A program made the translations under genes and the position numbers. Under the pieces are notes generated by a model. The model did not search any database and was not told the DNA's origin. It saw nothing but the letters and a program-made list of their open reading frames with translations. Below are positions 22,380 to 34,446 of a DNA stretch of 64,000 bases, one piece after another. The DNA is from Combretum micranthum (taxonomy: Eukaryota > Streptophyta > Magnoliopsida > Myrtales > Combretaceae), in NCBI GenBank assembly GCA_024138025.1, contig JAMXBD010000023.1, positions 2,604,001 through 2,668,000 on the forward strand. Reading direction: 5' to 3'. Within the stretch, counting starts at the first letter, position 1, and each line of letters begins with the position of its first letter.

Positions 22380-22860
22380 TGGTGTTTAATAACTAGAAAG
22401 ACATTTCACTTAATCAAAATAAATCGATAACGTTATTTTGGGGGTTTTAACTAAAAAGACATGTTATTAATAATCAACCTAACGTTATTTGGGGTTTTAA
22501 CTAAAAGGACATGTTATTTAATCAACCTAGGACTATAATTTTGTAATCACAACTTAAATATCAAATCAACTTAGGAATTTCTATCATTTAAGAACATCAA
22601 CAATAACTATTGGAGTTATCTTTAGTGTAATCACATAAACAACTAATAGGGATTCATGATCTAGTTGTTCTTCAACTTGATAATTATTTTTTGAAAAATC
22701 TTGACTGTGAAAAATAGTAAGTAATTATTAATTACTTTAACAAAGTTGAATTCAACAACTAAATAATAGCATAAAGGTGATTACTGATGCTCATTGATCC
22801 CTATGGAACAATACTTGCACTTTGTAAGTATCGATTGGCACACTTACCTTCACAATCATA
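22380..22860 (+). repeat. LTR relic with a 3'-end signature
   Basis: The stretch ends TTGATCCCTATGGAACAATA followed by GCACTTTGTAAG, a decayed form of the CCCTGTGG-type terminus of plant gypsy LTRs. It contains a direct repeat (ACGTTATTTTGGGG, TTTTAACTAAAAAGACATG) at about 22,425-22,530. Left boundary unknown. Confidence 0.35.
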
Positions 22861-22934
22861 ATTTGAAATTAAGCCGGAGATTTTAACTTATCAGTGATTT
22901 TACTGCTATTGCTTACAATAAGTACCGTTCGTCA

Positions 22935-23345
22935 ACATTATCCAATGTTTTTGTGGATTATGTGAGACCGTTGAACACTTATCTTTTGAATATGAATGGG
23001 TTCGACTAATGTGGTTTTCTTGATATTAGAGTGGATGCTTTTGACACGGCAAGTGTGGTCAAGTGGTTGGAGTCTTGGCTCGAGGTTAGTGACAGGTCAA
23101 GATCTAAAATTATGGAAATGTTAAGCTTTTTACTGTGATTTTTCTCTGGCTTGTCTGGAAGCATAGAAATAAATGTCTCTTTGATAGTAAATCGCCCTCT
23201 CCTTATACTGTGAAAAGTGGGTTGCTCGTAGTTAATGGGTTCATAAACCTCCATTCCGATTATTTTCTTTATTGTATTCAGACTGCTCATCATGTCCTCC
23301 CAAGGTTTCTTAATTTTAATAAAACTATTTAAAAAAACAAAAAAC
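22935..23345 (+). pseudogene. 5'-truncated LINE, zinc-finger-RVT and 3' tail
   Basis: One frame reads CFCGLCETVEHLSFEYEW, the zinc-knuckle that follows RT in plant L1-type LINEs. Another frame continues with VVKWLESWLE and IFLWLVWKHRNKCLFDSK, typical of the C-terminal region. It ends at TTAATAAAACTATTT followed by an A-rich tail, as expected for LINE insertions that are truncated at the 5' end. At least one frameshift and stops are present. Confidence 0.65.
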
Positions 23346-23695
23346 AAAAAAGTCTCAAGAGCTTTATGTTAATTAAATAACCTATAAATTCTTGTCCTAC
23401 GATAATTACTCACATAAAGATATCCTTAATACCGATGCACAAATTCCAGTCCCCCAAGATAAATTAACTTTTAAATGTGCTAGACCAAGCTCAAATGCAA
23501 AGAATTGCATATTTTTGTTCTCCAAAGCAAACAACTGCACATTGGAAAGGACTAAAGCGACAAGTAGCTGTTACGGTGCATGGTACACCTTTTAATTTAC
23601 ACGTTTTTTCCGGCTTTTGTTTTTTATCCGCATCATGAAAAATGGGGTTTCTACATAGGGTAAAAAAGATTCAATAGATATATGTTCCAGGTTAA
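23346..23695. other. Unassigned DNA
   Basis: No recognisable gene. A 67-codon frame at 23,392-23,595 has no motif and is probably chance. Confidence 0.45.
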
Positions 23696-23699
23696 TGTA

Positions 23700-23965
23700 C
23701 ACGTGATAACTGAACTTTGATAAAATATGTAATTCGATAATTAAATTTTAAAATTGATCAATTTACTATCTAAATTTTAAAATTGATCAATTTAATACTT
23801 GAAAAAACTTTCATATATGTCAACAAACAGTATCTTCATCAAGTTTTTTCAGGTACTACTTAGGTACTATATTGAACAATTTTTAAGTCCATATATTAAA
23901 TTGATCAATATTAAAGTTCAAGTATTTAATTATATATTTTGTTAAAATTCATGTACTATTCGTGA
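23700..23965. mobile_element. Inverted-repeat MITE-like element
   Basis: The two ends are inverted copies over at least 70 bases: one arm has AACTTTGATAAAATATGTAA and AAAATTGATCAATTTA, the other arm reads AATTTTAACAAAATATATAA and ATATTGATCAATTTAA on the opposite strand. The exact ends and target duplication are not resolved. Confidence 0.5.
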
Positions 23966-25176
23966 TATTGACTCTATTTTTTATTATATTTTTTTATAAA
24001 ACATATAAATAATGATAAGATAAAAATAAATATAAATATAATACATAGATCGAATAAAAAATAGATACAGCGTAAAAAAAATAGAAAAAAAAAGAAACTG
24101 ATAACCAAACTATACCATGGTTAATCGAACCAGTACACTTAGCATTTGAATTATTTATAAGAGTAAGATTGGCTGAATATCTTCACATGGCATACACCAC
24201 TACAATGAACAAGGACAATAATGATGCTTTCTATAAATTTATCAGCAAAATTAAAGATTGAATATGTCCTTTGTTCCTATGGTGGATTCCACGCTCATTG
24301 TTCCTATCATCATAGAGATTTTCTATTCAATAATTTAATTTTTTATTGGATAATTGTAAATTTTGATAAGTATAGACAAAAAAAAATTTTTAGATGCGGA
24401 TGTAAAGGTGCGGAAATATTCCAAAGAGATCAAGGCACGGAATGGTGAAAAGAGACAGGTTCTATAAAAAGCTGAAATGGTACACACACATATATATGAA
24501 AAATTTATACTGTAGTCATGTTTTTTCAATAAGATTGGTCATAGCATTAATAACTCATATTCAAACATAATATTGAAATAAGATATTTAATATATTTATT
24601 ATATTTATTTTAATAGTTAGATAATTGATTGGGACATTTCATCATCATGTAACTGTAGCAATTCCCCTATATATATAATATTAGAGACATCACTTGTGGA
24701 TAAAAAATGAATTCTATTATTTACCTTCACTAAATTTATATTTTATTTTATTTTAATTGTTATCACATATAATCAAAGAGTAATATTATATTAGAAAATA
24801 TCATAATAATATTATAAAATAATTAAATTTTTAGATAATCTTAATTATTAATTTATGAATTAATAAAAGTTCAAGAAAAAGAGAGAGAATCCAAGCAGAA
24901 TGAATAAGCATCACATATTGTGTCTTCTTCTGTAAGCCAAATATATAGGTCAATTAGGAGTTACGGGACAGAGAATTGCCAGAGTTCCTTGTTCTTGTCC
25001 TATTCTGCGGATGCTATACACGAAATCTGAAATCAGAATACCTTATATAGTCATAATACAGAACTATCCTAAAATCTCTAATGGAATTTGCTGATTACAA
25101 GATATTTTCTAGAATCTGCAAAATATTTGTATGTTATTATTTCCTAAAGGTATAAAATAGGCTTACCATTTTATCC

Positions 25177-25177
<1 letters not shown>
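23966..25177. other. Unassigned AT-rich DNA
   Basis: Nothing codable seen. The stretch 24,890-25,177 leads directly into a long A run and could be the body of a retroposed sequence, but no SINE or LINE motif is recognised. Confidence 0.4.

Positions 25178-25213
<36 letters not shown>
25178..25213 (+). repeat. Poly-A tract, 36 bases
   Basis: An uninterrupted run of A after TTTATCCC. It could be the tail of a retroposon or simple slippage. Confidence 0.9.
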
Positions 25214-25217
<4 letters not shown>

Positions 25218-25371
25218 AAAGTGTTATTTCTATCATGCTTGAAAATCATAATTTGTAAAGTAAAATTCTAGTGTCACTTAAAAATAGATTAGGCCTCTTA
25301 TTTCTTTTTTCCCCTTTTATTTCCGTTGTTTTATTTCTTGACGTTAGGATCATTATGGGTGGTTTTTTGTA

Positions 25372-25560
25372 TTTTTTTTTTTTTTTTTTTTGGAGGGGGC
25401 CAAAACGGAACTTCATTACACTTAACCATTTGAAACACAAGGCAAAGGAATCAAAGAAGAGCTCAAACAATCTGAGCCAAGTCAAGGATATAAACAATTC
25501 TAAGGAGTTGGGTATGGCACACAAATTCTTAAAATCAAATAGGGATTAGATCCAAAATTG
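25372..25560 (-). repeat. Possible antisense LINE 3' end
   Basis: A run of 20 T (25,372-25,391) is followed by GGAGGGGGCCAAAACGGAAC and TTCATTACA. Read on the minus strand this is AATGAAGTTCCGTTTTGG plus an A tail, like the 3' end of plant LINEs. No LINE protein is found beyond it. The open frames here (92 codons on each strand) have no motif. Confidence 0.35.
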
Positions 25561-25949
25561 ACACTACTGTAAGTCTCAAAATACTCAAAGAGTATCCAAT
25601 GATAATTCAATATGATGCACAAATTATAATTAATAATCAAAAAGGCCAAAAAGTTTCTTTGCTTCCTTAAATTTTGATTTAGGTTAGACTTAATTAATGT
25701 AAACTACTTAACGGGAATTCAAAGGAAACTGCTATTTTGAAAAGAAGTTTGTAAAATATATGATTTTGAAGCTACCACCGTTTGAAGTCAAAATAAAAAA
25801 AAATAAAAATAAAGTCCAACAAGCATAAGGATTTTAGTTTGTGAACTGATCAATCTACCAAAATAAACCCAAAAGGAAAAAAAAAAAAAAAAAAAAACAA
25901 AGGACATTATGGGTCTAGGAACTACATACTAAAAAGCTTCAAATCTAAC

Positions 25950-26414
25950 TAATATGAGCCAAGTACATATGAGTGCAATGTTCCGACTTAAGCCATAATG
26001 GTTACAAGACTATACTACTTAGCATATAACACAAGTAGAAAATCAAGATTCATGTAACTAATAACATATTGTAAATAGAGCAGCAATTGTATTACCACAT
26101 CTGTAACCAAACTAACTATAAGAAGAAAAATAACCGAGCAAAAAGGAATCATCACTTGTAATCCCTAAAGAAAATACTAGGAGTCTAGCCAACTCAAATT
26201 GGCCTATCACTTGCGCATAAACATAACACAAGATTAGTATTGTAAGTGTTAATTGAGAGGTCGGGTGGAAATACAACTAAGGTTTGCACACTTAGTTGGA
26301 GGAAGCACAATCGTGAGTAAACTTAAAGTGTTCTGGAAGCAAAAGGTCGAATAAGGTTATTAGGAGAGGCACGTGACTTGTGGGCCTAGGCTAAAGTATA
26401 AGTTGGGCATATCA
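25950..26414 (+). repeat. 5' LTR of the chromovirus
   Basis: Aligns over its length with 31,009-31,462: shared GGTTACAAGACTAT, CTTAGCATATAA, AAATACTAGGAG and GGCCTATCAC. It starts TAATATGAGCC where the partner has TGATATGACCC, and ends GCATATCA. Just inside, TTTTGGTGTTATCG may be a decayed Met-tRNA primer site. Confidence 0.8.
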
Positions 26415-26649
26415 ATTTTGGTGTTATCGTCTTGCGAAATCACTTGTAATATAGCTTCCTGAAACAAGATCTAATACACAAGCAGTAAACATGAAATTTT
26501 TCAAGAGTACTCTGTTAGCAATTCAAGAAAACATTTCATTGTTGGTTCACGTATTGATAAGCTAGAATTGAATTAGAATTAGTCTAGTCAAGTTACTCAA
26601 AGTTCTTAGAAAGCACCTGATTCATCATCTTCAACTATAACATTTCTCA

Positions 26650-27430
26650 AGATTCCTCATTGAAGGGAATCATATTGGAAATTCCAAAATTTCTAATTGA
26701 AAATGTGTTAGGGTGGGTTTTCAAAGTGAAACAATTTTTTAAATTTTGTGAAATTCAAGGAGAAGAGTGCATTACCATTTCTTCATTTGCATTTGAATTC
26801 CATTTGATGCTCTTAGCTGGTACAAGCAGGTGTACCTTAACAAGCAATCAAGTTCTTCAACAAAGTTTGTAGATACATTGGATAAAAAGATTTGACCCAT
26901 CGAAATATGAGGATGTCCAAGGACTACTAGTAAAGCGGTTGCAAACAACTACAATGGCACATTATCAATCCCAATTTGAAGCTTTATCAAACCATACCAT
27001 CAGTCTTTCTGAGTCCTTTCTACTTGGCTACTTTATTTTGGGATTAAAGCCTATAATATGTAAAGAAGTTCATATTGCAAAGCCAAAAACAATGATGGAT
27101 GTAATATGTTTGGCTCACATGCATGAAGACAAAATACAAGATCAATATAAGGTTTTTAAGCCTTACCAAGTAAGTAATTCAATCACAAATTCACCTTTGC
27201 AATTTGCAAAACCACAAATACCAACTTAAATTCACCTTTGCAAAGCCAAAAATATTGATGGATGCAATATGGTTGCCTCACATGCATGGAGACAAATTAC
27301 AGGATCAATACAAGGTTTTTAAGCCTTACCCAGTAAGTAATTCAATCACAAATTCACCTTTGCAAGCTGCAAAACCACAAATACTAACTCAATCAATGTT
27401 TATATCTAAGTGTACCAATTAAAGGACTTC
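26650..27430 (+). pseudogene. Chromovirus gag with internal duplication
   Basis: The readable part has RFDPSKYEDVQGLLVKRLQ, MAHYQSQFEALSN and SFLLGYFILGLKP, standard for Ty3 gag, which builds the particle. A 163-bp segment (from 27,077) is repeated from 27,240, so the AKPK...MHEDK...DQYKVFKPY stretch occurs twice. No zinc knuckle is recognisable after it. Stops break the frame before and between the copies. Confidence 0.7.
27077..27400 (+). repeat. 163-bp tandem duplication within gag
   Basis: GCAAAGCCAAAAA starts at 27,077 and again at 27,240, with the following about 150 bases (through TTCACCTTTGCAA) recurring at high similarity. It postdates loss of function or occurred with it. Confidence 0.85.
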
Positions 27431-27539
27431 ACCTGAAGAAATGTAAGTGAGAAAGGAGAAAGGATTATGTTTCAATCGTGACAAAAAGTTTAGCTAGAAT
27501 TATAATTGTAAAGCAAAATTTCTCATTTTGTTACACGAT

Positions 27540-27990
27540 GATGATGCTGGAAATGATGAAAATTATATGTTGAGACATCTATGGATCAATTGGATTGTTG
27601 TAATGTGAAGGATTCATTCACTATTAGCTACCATGCTTTAAATGGTGAAATTGTACCATGTACACTTTGTTTTCAAGGCACTATTGGTAATTCTAATATT
27701 TCCATATTGGTTGATTCAAGAAGCACACATAACCTTATCCAAAGTTGTGTTGCAAAATATTTGGGTTTATTAATACATGCAGCACCATAGTTCTCAATCA
27801 TGATAGGTAATAGTCAGAAGATGTCATGTGATGAGGTATGTAAAGTTATTGTTGTTCATGTGCAAGGAATGGATTTTATTGCTTCTTTTTATGTTCTTCC
27901 TTTAAAGGGAGAAATTTGGTTTTTTTTTTTTTCCTCCGGTGGTTACAAAAGTTGGGGCCACTCACTATTGATTATACAGCTTTGACAATG
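27540..27990 (+). pseudogene. Chromovirus protease
   Basis: Contains NISILVDSRSTHNLIQ, the aspartic-protease motif LVDSGSTHN with its Gly changed to Arg, so the active site is damaged. It follows gag. The stop at 27,788-27,790 separates it from a second short frame ending in FIASFYVLPLKG, the expected C-terminal part. Confidence 0.7.
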
Positions 27991-28149
27991 CAATTTCATC
28001 ACCAAAGATATTTTGTGACATTAGTAAGTGATCAATTTGTGTGAAGTTGTCAAAAAACTCATCACCAATTATCATATCGCTGGCTACTTGTCTACAATTA
28101 GTGGTTCATACCGGTGATTCTTCACTGGATACCACCAAATAACACTCTC

Positions 28150-29525
28150 ATTGAGAAGATAGTGGTTAGATTTCCTCAAGTTTTTAAGACACCGCCATCA
28201 TTGCCTCCTCTATGTGATATTCAACATCAAACTCACCTAACAGAGTTGTCTCAATAGTGAATGTTAAGCCATATAGGTACCCACATTTTTAAAAATAGTG
28301 AATGTTAAGCCATATAGGTACCCACATTTTTAAAAAAGGGATACTAAGAAGCAAGTGCACAAGATGCTATGTCAAGGAGTTATACAATGTAACACTAGTT
28401 CATTCTCTTCACCAATAATTTTAGTGAAGAAAAAAGACTAAACATAGCACTTTTCTGTTAACTATAGGGCTTTGAATCAATTAAGTATTAGTTTCCGATT
28501 CCTATAATGGATGAATTGTTAGATGAGTTACATAGGGTTGTTATTTTTTCTAAAGTGGATTTGAGAATGGCGTATCACTAAACCCAATTGCACGTTAGAA
28601 ATGTTAAGAAAATTGCATTTTGAACTCATGATGGCCACAATAAATTTTTAGTGATGCCATTTGGATGAAGTAATGTATTCGCTACATTTCAGTCCATAAT
28701 GAAATGAATTCATAAGCTGCACTTACATAAGTTTGTTATCATTTTCTTTTATGGTATTTAGATTTATAGTATAATTTTAAAATGCATTTAATACTCTTAG
28801 AATTGGTATTGTCAATACTTGCTGAAAATGCCATTGTAAAGAAATATAAGTTTGTTTTTTGCCAAGTAATAGTAGAATATTTAGGGCATATTAGGGGGTT
28901 AGATGGAGTCAGACCGAAACCAACTAAATTGGAGGCTATTTGGCTTAGCCAATAGTGCAATCAATCAAACAACTAAGGGCTTTTCTAGGATGGACTGAAT
29001 ATTATCATTGTTTTGTGAAGTGTTATGCTTCAATAGCTAGCCTTTTGACTGATATGTTGAAGCGGGGTTGTTTCAAATGGAGTATTGAAACCACTGTTGC
29101 ATTTGAAACTTTGAAAAATATCCTGACATCAACTCCACTATTGACTGCCAGATTTTCATAATCAATTCATTATAAAGACTAATGCATTTAGGACAAGAGG
29201 AGAAGCTGTATTATTGCAAGAGAAGAGACCTATTGCATTTTTCAGTAAACAATTGCCTTTGCATTTATGGAAATCATCATCATTTGTTTGAGAGCTTTAT
29301 GCAGTGGTACAAGTTAAGAGAAAATGGAGATGGTACTTATTGGGGGCGCACTTTATTATCAAAACATATCATTATAGCCTCAAGAAATTGTTGGCACAGG
29401 TGATGCAAACACTAGAACAAAAGAAGTATTTGGTAGAATTAATGGGGTATGACTATTCCATTGTACAAAGCAGACAAAGGAAATGTTGCGGCAGATTCCT
29501 TATCACAATATCATGATAGTACATT
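28150..29525 (+). pseudogene. Chromovirus RT and RNase H
   Basis: RT motifs survive across stops: VIQCNTSSFSSPIILVKKKD, FPIPIMDELLDELH, FSKVDLRMAYH and HKFLVMPFG-like text. RT connection is QLRAFLGWTEYYHCFVKCYA (28,970 on) and RNase H has RPIAFFSKQLPL, LYAVVQVKRKWRWYLLG and KKLLAQVMQTLEQKKYLVE. A YVDD motif is no longer readable near 28,740. A 41-bp duplication lies at the RT N-terminus. Confidence 0.75.
28255..28336 (+). repeat. 41-bp tandem duplication in RT N-terminal region
   Basis: TAGTGAATGTTAAGCCATAT and the next 21 bases are present twice in a row, at 28,255 and 28,296, almost without change. Confidence 0.9.
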
Positions 29526-29639
29526 TAACTATCTTACTTATTCAATGCCACATTTTTCATTTGTAGACCAATTAAAGAAGGAATACTCCACATTGCCAAC
29601 TTTTAAGAAGATTATTATAGATATGGAAGAAAGGAATGA

Positions 29640-31008
29640 TACTAAGTGAATGTTACAATGGAAGCATGGTTTATTGTTTTGAGGCCAACAACTATTTTTG
29701 GTTCCCACTTCTTCTGTCATTCCAGCAATATTGCATGGATTTCATAGCATTTCCATAGCTGGTTATTGTGGGATTTTGAAGACTTATAAAAGAATAGTGT
29801 CTCAATCTTACTGGCAAGGTATGAAGAATGGTATTTAAGTATTCCTGAAGGGTTGTTCAGTCTTCCAAAAGACCAAGCACAGTATTTGGTCACTGGCTAG
29901 CTATTGAATTCATTACCTATTCCTCAGTAGATAAGGGAAGATATCTCAATGGATTTTGTGACTTCTTTACATTGATTACCAAGATACTCGATTATGTGCG
30001 TAGTGGTGGATCATTTATCCAAGTATTGTCATATTGGTGCTTTGGACACTAATTTTTCAACAACTAAGATAGCTCTGCTTTTCTTGAACATAGTAGTGAA
30101 GTTACATGGATTCCCTAAAAGTATTGTGAGTGATAGGGGTCCTATTTTTATTAGCAAGTTTTGACATAAGCTATTTCGATTGAGTGGCATAGAATTATTT
30201 ACTAGTAGTGCCTATCATCCTTAATCGAATCGACAAATTAAAGTTTTAAATCAAGTCTTACAACAGTACCCTCATAGTTTTGCTATGGCTAGATCAAGTG
30301 ACTGGTTAGGCTTTTACCATGGGTGACTTTACATAAAATATCTCATTTCATGAAAGAGCTTAGCTCACTCCTTTTAAGGTTATGTATCAAAGACCATCCC
30401 CTACAATTCTTATATATTTACGAGAACCTTCAAGTTTAAAGGTTATGGATCATGGCTTGAAGACTCAAGATGAATTAATTTCTTCTTTTAGAGCTAGTTT
30501 GTTTAAAGCTCAAGAATGGATGAGGAACCAAGCTGATAAGCATAAATTAAAGTGTGTATTTTCTCCTAGTGGTTTAGTTTGTGTGTGTCTACAACCTTAC
30601 AAATAGGTGTCTTTAACTAGGGATTATCATAAACTTTTGAAGCATTTTTATGGTCTATATAAAGTTATTAAGAGGACTAGGTTGTCTACTTATTAGATCG
30701 ACTTCCCTAAGTACGCCAAAATTCATGGCGTTTTTCACGCTTCATCTTTGAAACAAGCCCATACGTTTGTAAGACTAGTGTTGGATCTACCCCTTAATTC
30801 ACTGCAAAACAATCCTATCTTGATGCCTCTTTGTATTGTGGATACTAGAATAATTGTGTGACAAGATGTGAAGATGCCTCAATTTTTGACCCAATGGATC
30901 GAAGTACCTCCAAAAGTTTCAAGTTAGGAGGACTTAGAGATGATCCGACAACTTCATCATCATTTTTACCTTGAGGAGAAGGTGTTATTTCAACATGGGG
31001 GGGCAAAC
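29640..31008 (+). pseudogene. Chromovirus integrase with chromodomain-like C-terminus
   Basis: The core shows VVDHLSKYCHIGALDTNFST, then LHGFPKSIVSDRGPIFIS (second D) and SSAYHP; the region holding the third acidic residue is degraded. The C-terminus has FLTQWIEVPPKVSS, a stop where Trp is expected, then EDLEMIRQLHHHFYLEEKV, matching the chromodomain-like end of chromovirus integrases, which in the family directs insertion to marked chromatin. The 3' LTR starts within 30 bases. Confidence 0.75.
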
Positions 31009-31462
31009 TGATATGACCCAGGTACAAAGGAGTGCAAGATTACAACTCAAGCTACAATGGTTACAAGACTATTCTACTTAGCATATAATACATGTGGAAA
31101 ATCAAGACACATATAACTAATAACATAGTTTATCTAACATAGTGGTTATATTACCAAATTTGTAACTAACACAACTATAAGAAATAAAATAACAAAGCAG
31201 AATGGGATTATCGCTTGTAATCCTCAAAAGAAAATACTAGGAGGCCAGCCAACTTGAACTGGCCTATCACCTGCATACAAACACAATACAAGATTAGTAT
31301 GAAGTGTTGATTGAGAGATAGGTAGAAGATAGAGCTAGGGTTTGAACACTTAGCAGGGGAAAAGAAGAGGCTTGAGTGAACCTAGAGTGTGCTAGTCGAG
31401 AAAGGTTATTGAGAGAGGTGTGTGACCAATGGGCTTGGGCTAGAGCACTATCCAAGCATACA
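31009..31462 (+). repeat. 3' LTR of the chromovirus
   Basis: Starts TGATATGACCCAGG right after a G-rich run (31,000 region, CATGGGGGGGCAAAC) that serves as the polypurine tract, and ends GCATACA. It matches the left LTR but with many substitutions and small indels. Confidence 0.8.
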
Positions 31463-31579
31463 CTATTAAAATTTTTCAAAAATCAGGCCAATTTTATAAT
31501 AAAATCATTTAGTTAGTAATAATTATTTACTTATGTTTATTTTATTTTCATGTTATTTTTCTAAAATTTATTTTGTTTA

Positions 31580-31685
31580 ACTAATGTCGCTCCAAAATAA
31601 TGCCTTTACATTCTCTTATCGAGATTAGACTACTATAGTTTGCTTTTCTTTGTAAAATCTTAGCGTTGGTCATTCTTTAGTTTCC
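31580..31685 (-). repeat. Relic of an Ogre-type LTR block
   Basis: TGTCGCTCC, TGCCT and TTATCGAGATTAGAC recur in the order seen in the Ogre LTRs (1,585-1,650 and 14,690-14,750: TGTCGCCCC, TGCCTACG, ATCGAGATCAGAC). Flanks are AT-rich as in those LTRs. It indicates an older, diverged copy of a related element. Confidence 0.55.
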
Positions 31686-34160
31686 AAAACGTTCGAGTTT
31701 AAACTTTTATTTTTATTACTTTTTCGGAATGCTAAGAACCTAATTTGATATCAATCCCTAAAAATGTTAAGTTTCAACAACACTCATTTAATTTTAATTT
31801 TATATATGAAAGGCCGAGAAACAATCTTTTTCCCATTAGCAAAAGGAAAACAAAAAAAAAAAACGTTATTATTTATTGAAGTATCCCAAACGTTAGTAAG
31901 TTTACTAAAAAGTTTATCCAACGCATAGCTCAAAGTGTAAAAAGTATATAAATTCAAGTTGTGAAATGAAGTTCCGAACAGTCGGCAAAATTTCAGGTCA
32001 ATTAAAGAAGTTTAGAAAAGCACCGGACGAGCAAATGCTCTAGATAATCGACAGAACAGAAGGCAGAAGGAAAACTTCGGAAGCATAAGCAGAAGCTCGA
32101 AGCACAATAGTAAAGAACTTAAAAATACAATCTAGAGCAAATCCATGGTGAATTATCAATGGACAAATTCAAATAAAGTATAAGTGATTAGAAAAAATTA
32201 ACGTTATACAAAATGGTGTGAATAAGATATTAAAATTTTAATTGGATAAAAAGAAATAATCAATGTTTTTAATAAATGACAAACCTAAGAAAAAGAAAAA
32301 AAGAAAGGTTTTCTTTTTTGCACTACTCTATATAACATTTTTTTTTTTTTTTACCATTACAATGGAATGAGGTATTCAAATATAATGCATCTCATTTGAA
32401 AGCTATAGGTAATGTTAATAGGTTATTAGGTCATTGACCACAACTTTATATAACACTGATCATTTTTTAATTAATTAAAACATTAATATCTTTCTTGTAC
32501 CACTTAATATATTATGGATTCCCTTTTTAAAAATCTTAAAACAATGCTACCTAATTTGAATTTACTTCTAAACAATGATTCATTCTTGTCAATTTATCTA
32601 ATAAATAACTAATGAAATCACAACACAAAATAAACACAATTAGAAGGAGGGGAAGAAGCAACTGCAAACCTAGGTGTGCTAGTTCAGTGTATCTAAATCA
32701 TACATTTAACAAAACATTTATGACCAACTCCTTGTGAAGTCCTTACTTGTAAGAAGGTCCACTTTTATCAAGATCTTAATGAAAGCGTAAAGCACAACAA
32801 CAATTATTAAGGAAGGTGGCATAAATAAAAGCAAATATAGAAGTATGCAACAGCTGCTGCAAGCAATGACAAGAAGATGTACTTGGAAGAAGACTAAAGA
32901 AAAGCCAAAATGAATATCAATGAGGTGTTTATGGAGGCAAATTAGTTGGAGGCGAAAAAAAAAAAAAAAAAGGAAGGGAAAAGCTGAATGATTAAAAGAG
33001 ATATCTGTGAAAGCAAATATAAATATGAGTTATTGAATAAAACGGATGTCTAATGATGAAGATAAAAATATATGCTTTAATATCTTAACTTTATCCTTTA
33101 TGATTGTTTCAACATATTATGATCATTTTATCATCATATTTTTATCATTTTTAAATAAATATTAATCAACAAACAGATACAGGTGAAAGACTGAAAATTT
33201 ATCCATAAACAAACTAAATAAATACATTACAAATAAGTTACAATATAAATATAATATAAAAATCCGATAATTCAAACACATTGACTCCATAAATTATATG
33301 AGTTGCCTATTGATGCAAAGCCCACCCACGAAGCCGATGAGTTGAATTATTAAGTCCAGCCGTCACGTCTTCGCCAAGTTGAAAATTGGATCAGCCCTCA
33401 CATGAAAGCCACGTTGACAGACCATTATAGATCCAGTCCAAAAGCAGCAGCCCATGTCATCATTTTAAGCTGCGAGGGCAGGCCTCAAGTGGATAGCCCC
33501 ACATTCTTGATGTTGGGATTTTTAGCATTAAATGAAAAGAAAAGAATATTGTTTTTTTTTTTTTTTACTTTTATTTCTTTAAATAATCTACAAAAGAAAT
33601 AAAGCTTATCTCGATATCTTAATGAGATAACGATAAAGACAACTTAACATAATCACTAAAAAAAAGGATAGAACCTATCAACTAAAAGATCAAAACAAAT
33701 TTTCTAAATATCTAAAAATAACCAACATAGATAGACTCTCTAGTTTTAAATCATATCCACTTATTTTGAATTATTATCCAACACTTCTCGTTAATTCAAT
33801 ATTATAAAAATGGTTATGAAGCACTTCTCTCAAATCTTCTCAATCATGTGGATCTTTTCTCTTCACTAGATGATGCTATTCTCATCACAAACCCTGTTGA
33901 TGTACTTTCTCACCAACTCTAATCTTGTCGATATACTTTCTCACCAATTCAATCTTGTTGATGTACTTTATCACCAACTCTTGAAGCACATCTCTCCAAC
34001 ATGTTCTCAATGCACTTCTCAACATTTATCTAAAAACAGTTTCTTCTACAATCATATGTGTCATATTTGTATGTTTTTCTTCATTTTTTATTTTGCAATT
34101 TTTCTACAAATAATCAAATCTCTCTCTATTTTTTTTCATCAATCTCACAAGCTCAGGACC
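31686..34160. other. Unassigned AT-rich DNA with repeat debris
   Basis: No gene is recognised. T- or A-runs occur near 32,339, 32,957 and 33,550. A G+C-richer patch at 33,310-33,510 has no motif that I can name. Short open frames (33,402-33,602, 33,870-34,235) lack recognisable features. Confidence 0.45.
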
Positions 34161-34165
34161 CATGA

Positions 34166-34446
34166 AGCTCTAACACCATGTTGTTTTTTTTTTTTTTTTA
34201 AATATATATATATGAGTAAAAAAAAAAAAACATAAAAGAAATGGAGGAAATTTTTTTTATTCTTCTTGCATTTGAAAACGGGGAACTTACTGCCTTTATA
34301 TAGGCAAAATACAAGGCATAGAAAAAACTTAAAACGGATATTTTGGCCTACAATATCTGAACTATAGAATAAAATCAAAAACTAAACTAAAGACCAAATC
34401 AAATTGAAATTTAATGGCTAGGCAATCTTTGAATCATTCTCCAACA
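34166..34446 (-). repeat. Copia-type LTR relic with primer-site remnant
   Basis: GCTCTAACACCA (34,167-34,178) is a decayed reverse complement of the Met-tRNA primer site TGGTATCAGAGC. Directly after it an LTR-like segment starts TGTTG (34,179) and ends TCTCCAACA (34,446), a typical TGTTG...CAACA pair, 268 bp long. No gag-pol follows to the left, so only the LTR and a stub remain. Confidence 0.5.

Larger units (their letters stand above)
25950..31462 (+). mobile_element. Old chromovirus (Reina-like Ty3/gypsy), decayed
   Basis: Diverged LTRs of about 460 bp (25,950-26,414; 31,009-31,462) flank gag, protease, RT, RNase H, integrase and a chromodomain-like C-terminus, in that order on the plus strand. 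Stops and frameshifts occur throughout. The RNase H region (LKKLLAQVMQTLEQKKYLVE, MGYDYSIV) resembles Reina-type chromoviruses. The flanks CTAAC and CTATT agree only in part, so a target duplication is not confirmed. The LTR divergence shows that this insertion is much older than the copia and Ogre copies. Confidence 0.8.

Noticed and set aside
24335..24529. Short overlapping frames around 24.2-24.5 kb
   Set aside because: No start context, motif or conservation that I can see; expected by chance in AT-rich DNA of this length.
34167..34178. Primer site suggesting a full copia element to the left
   Set aside because: No copia coding motif is found left of it, so only an LTR and stub are called.
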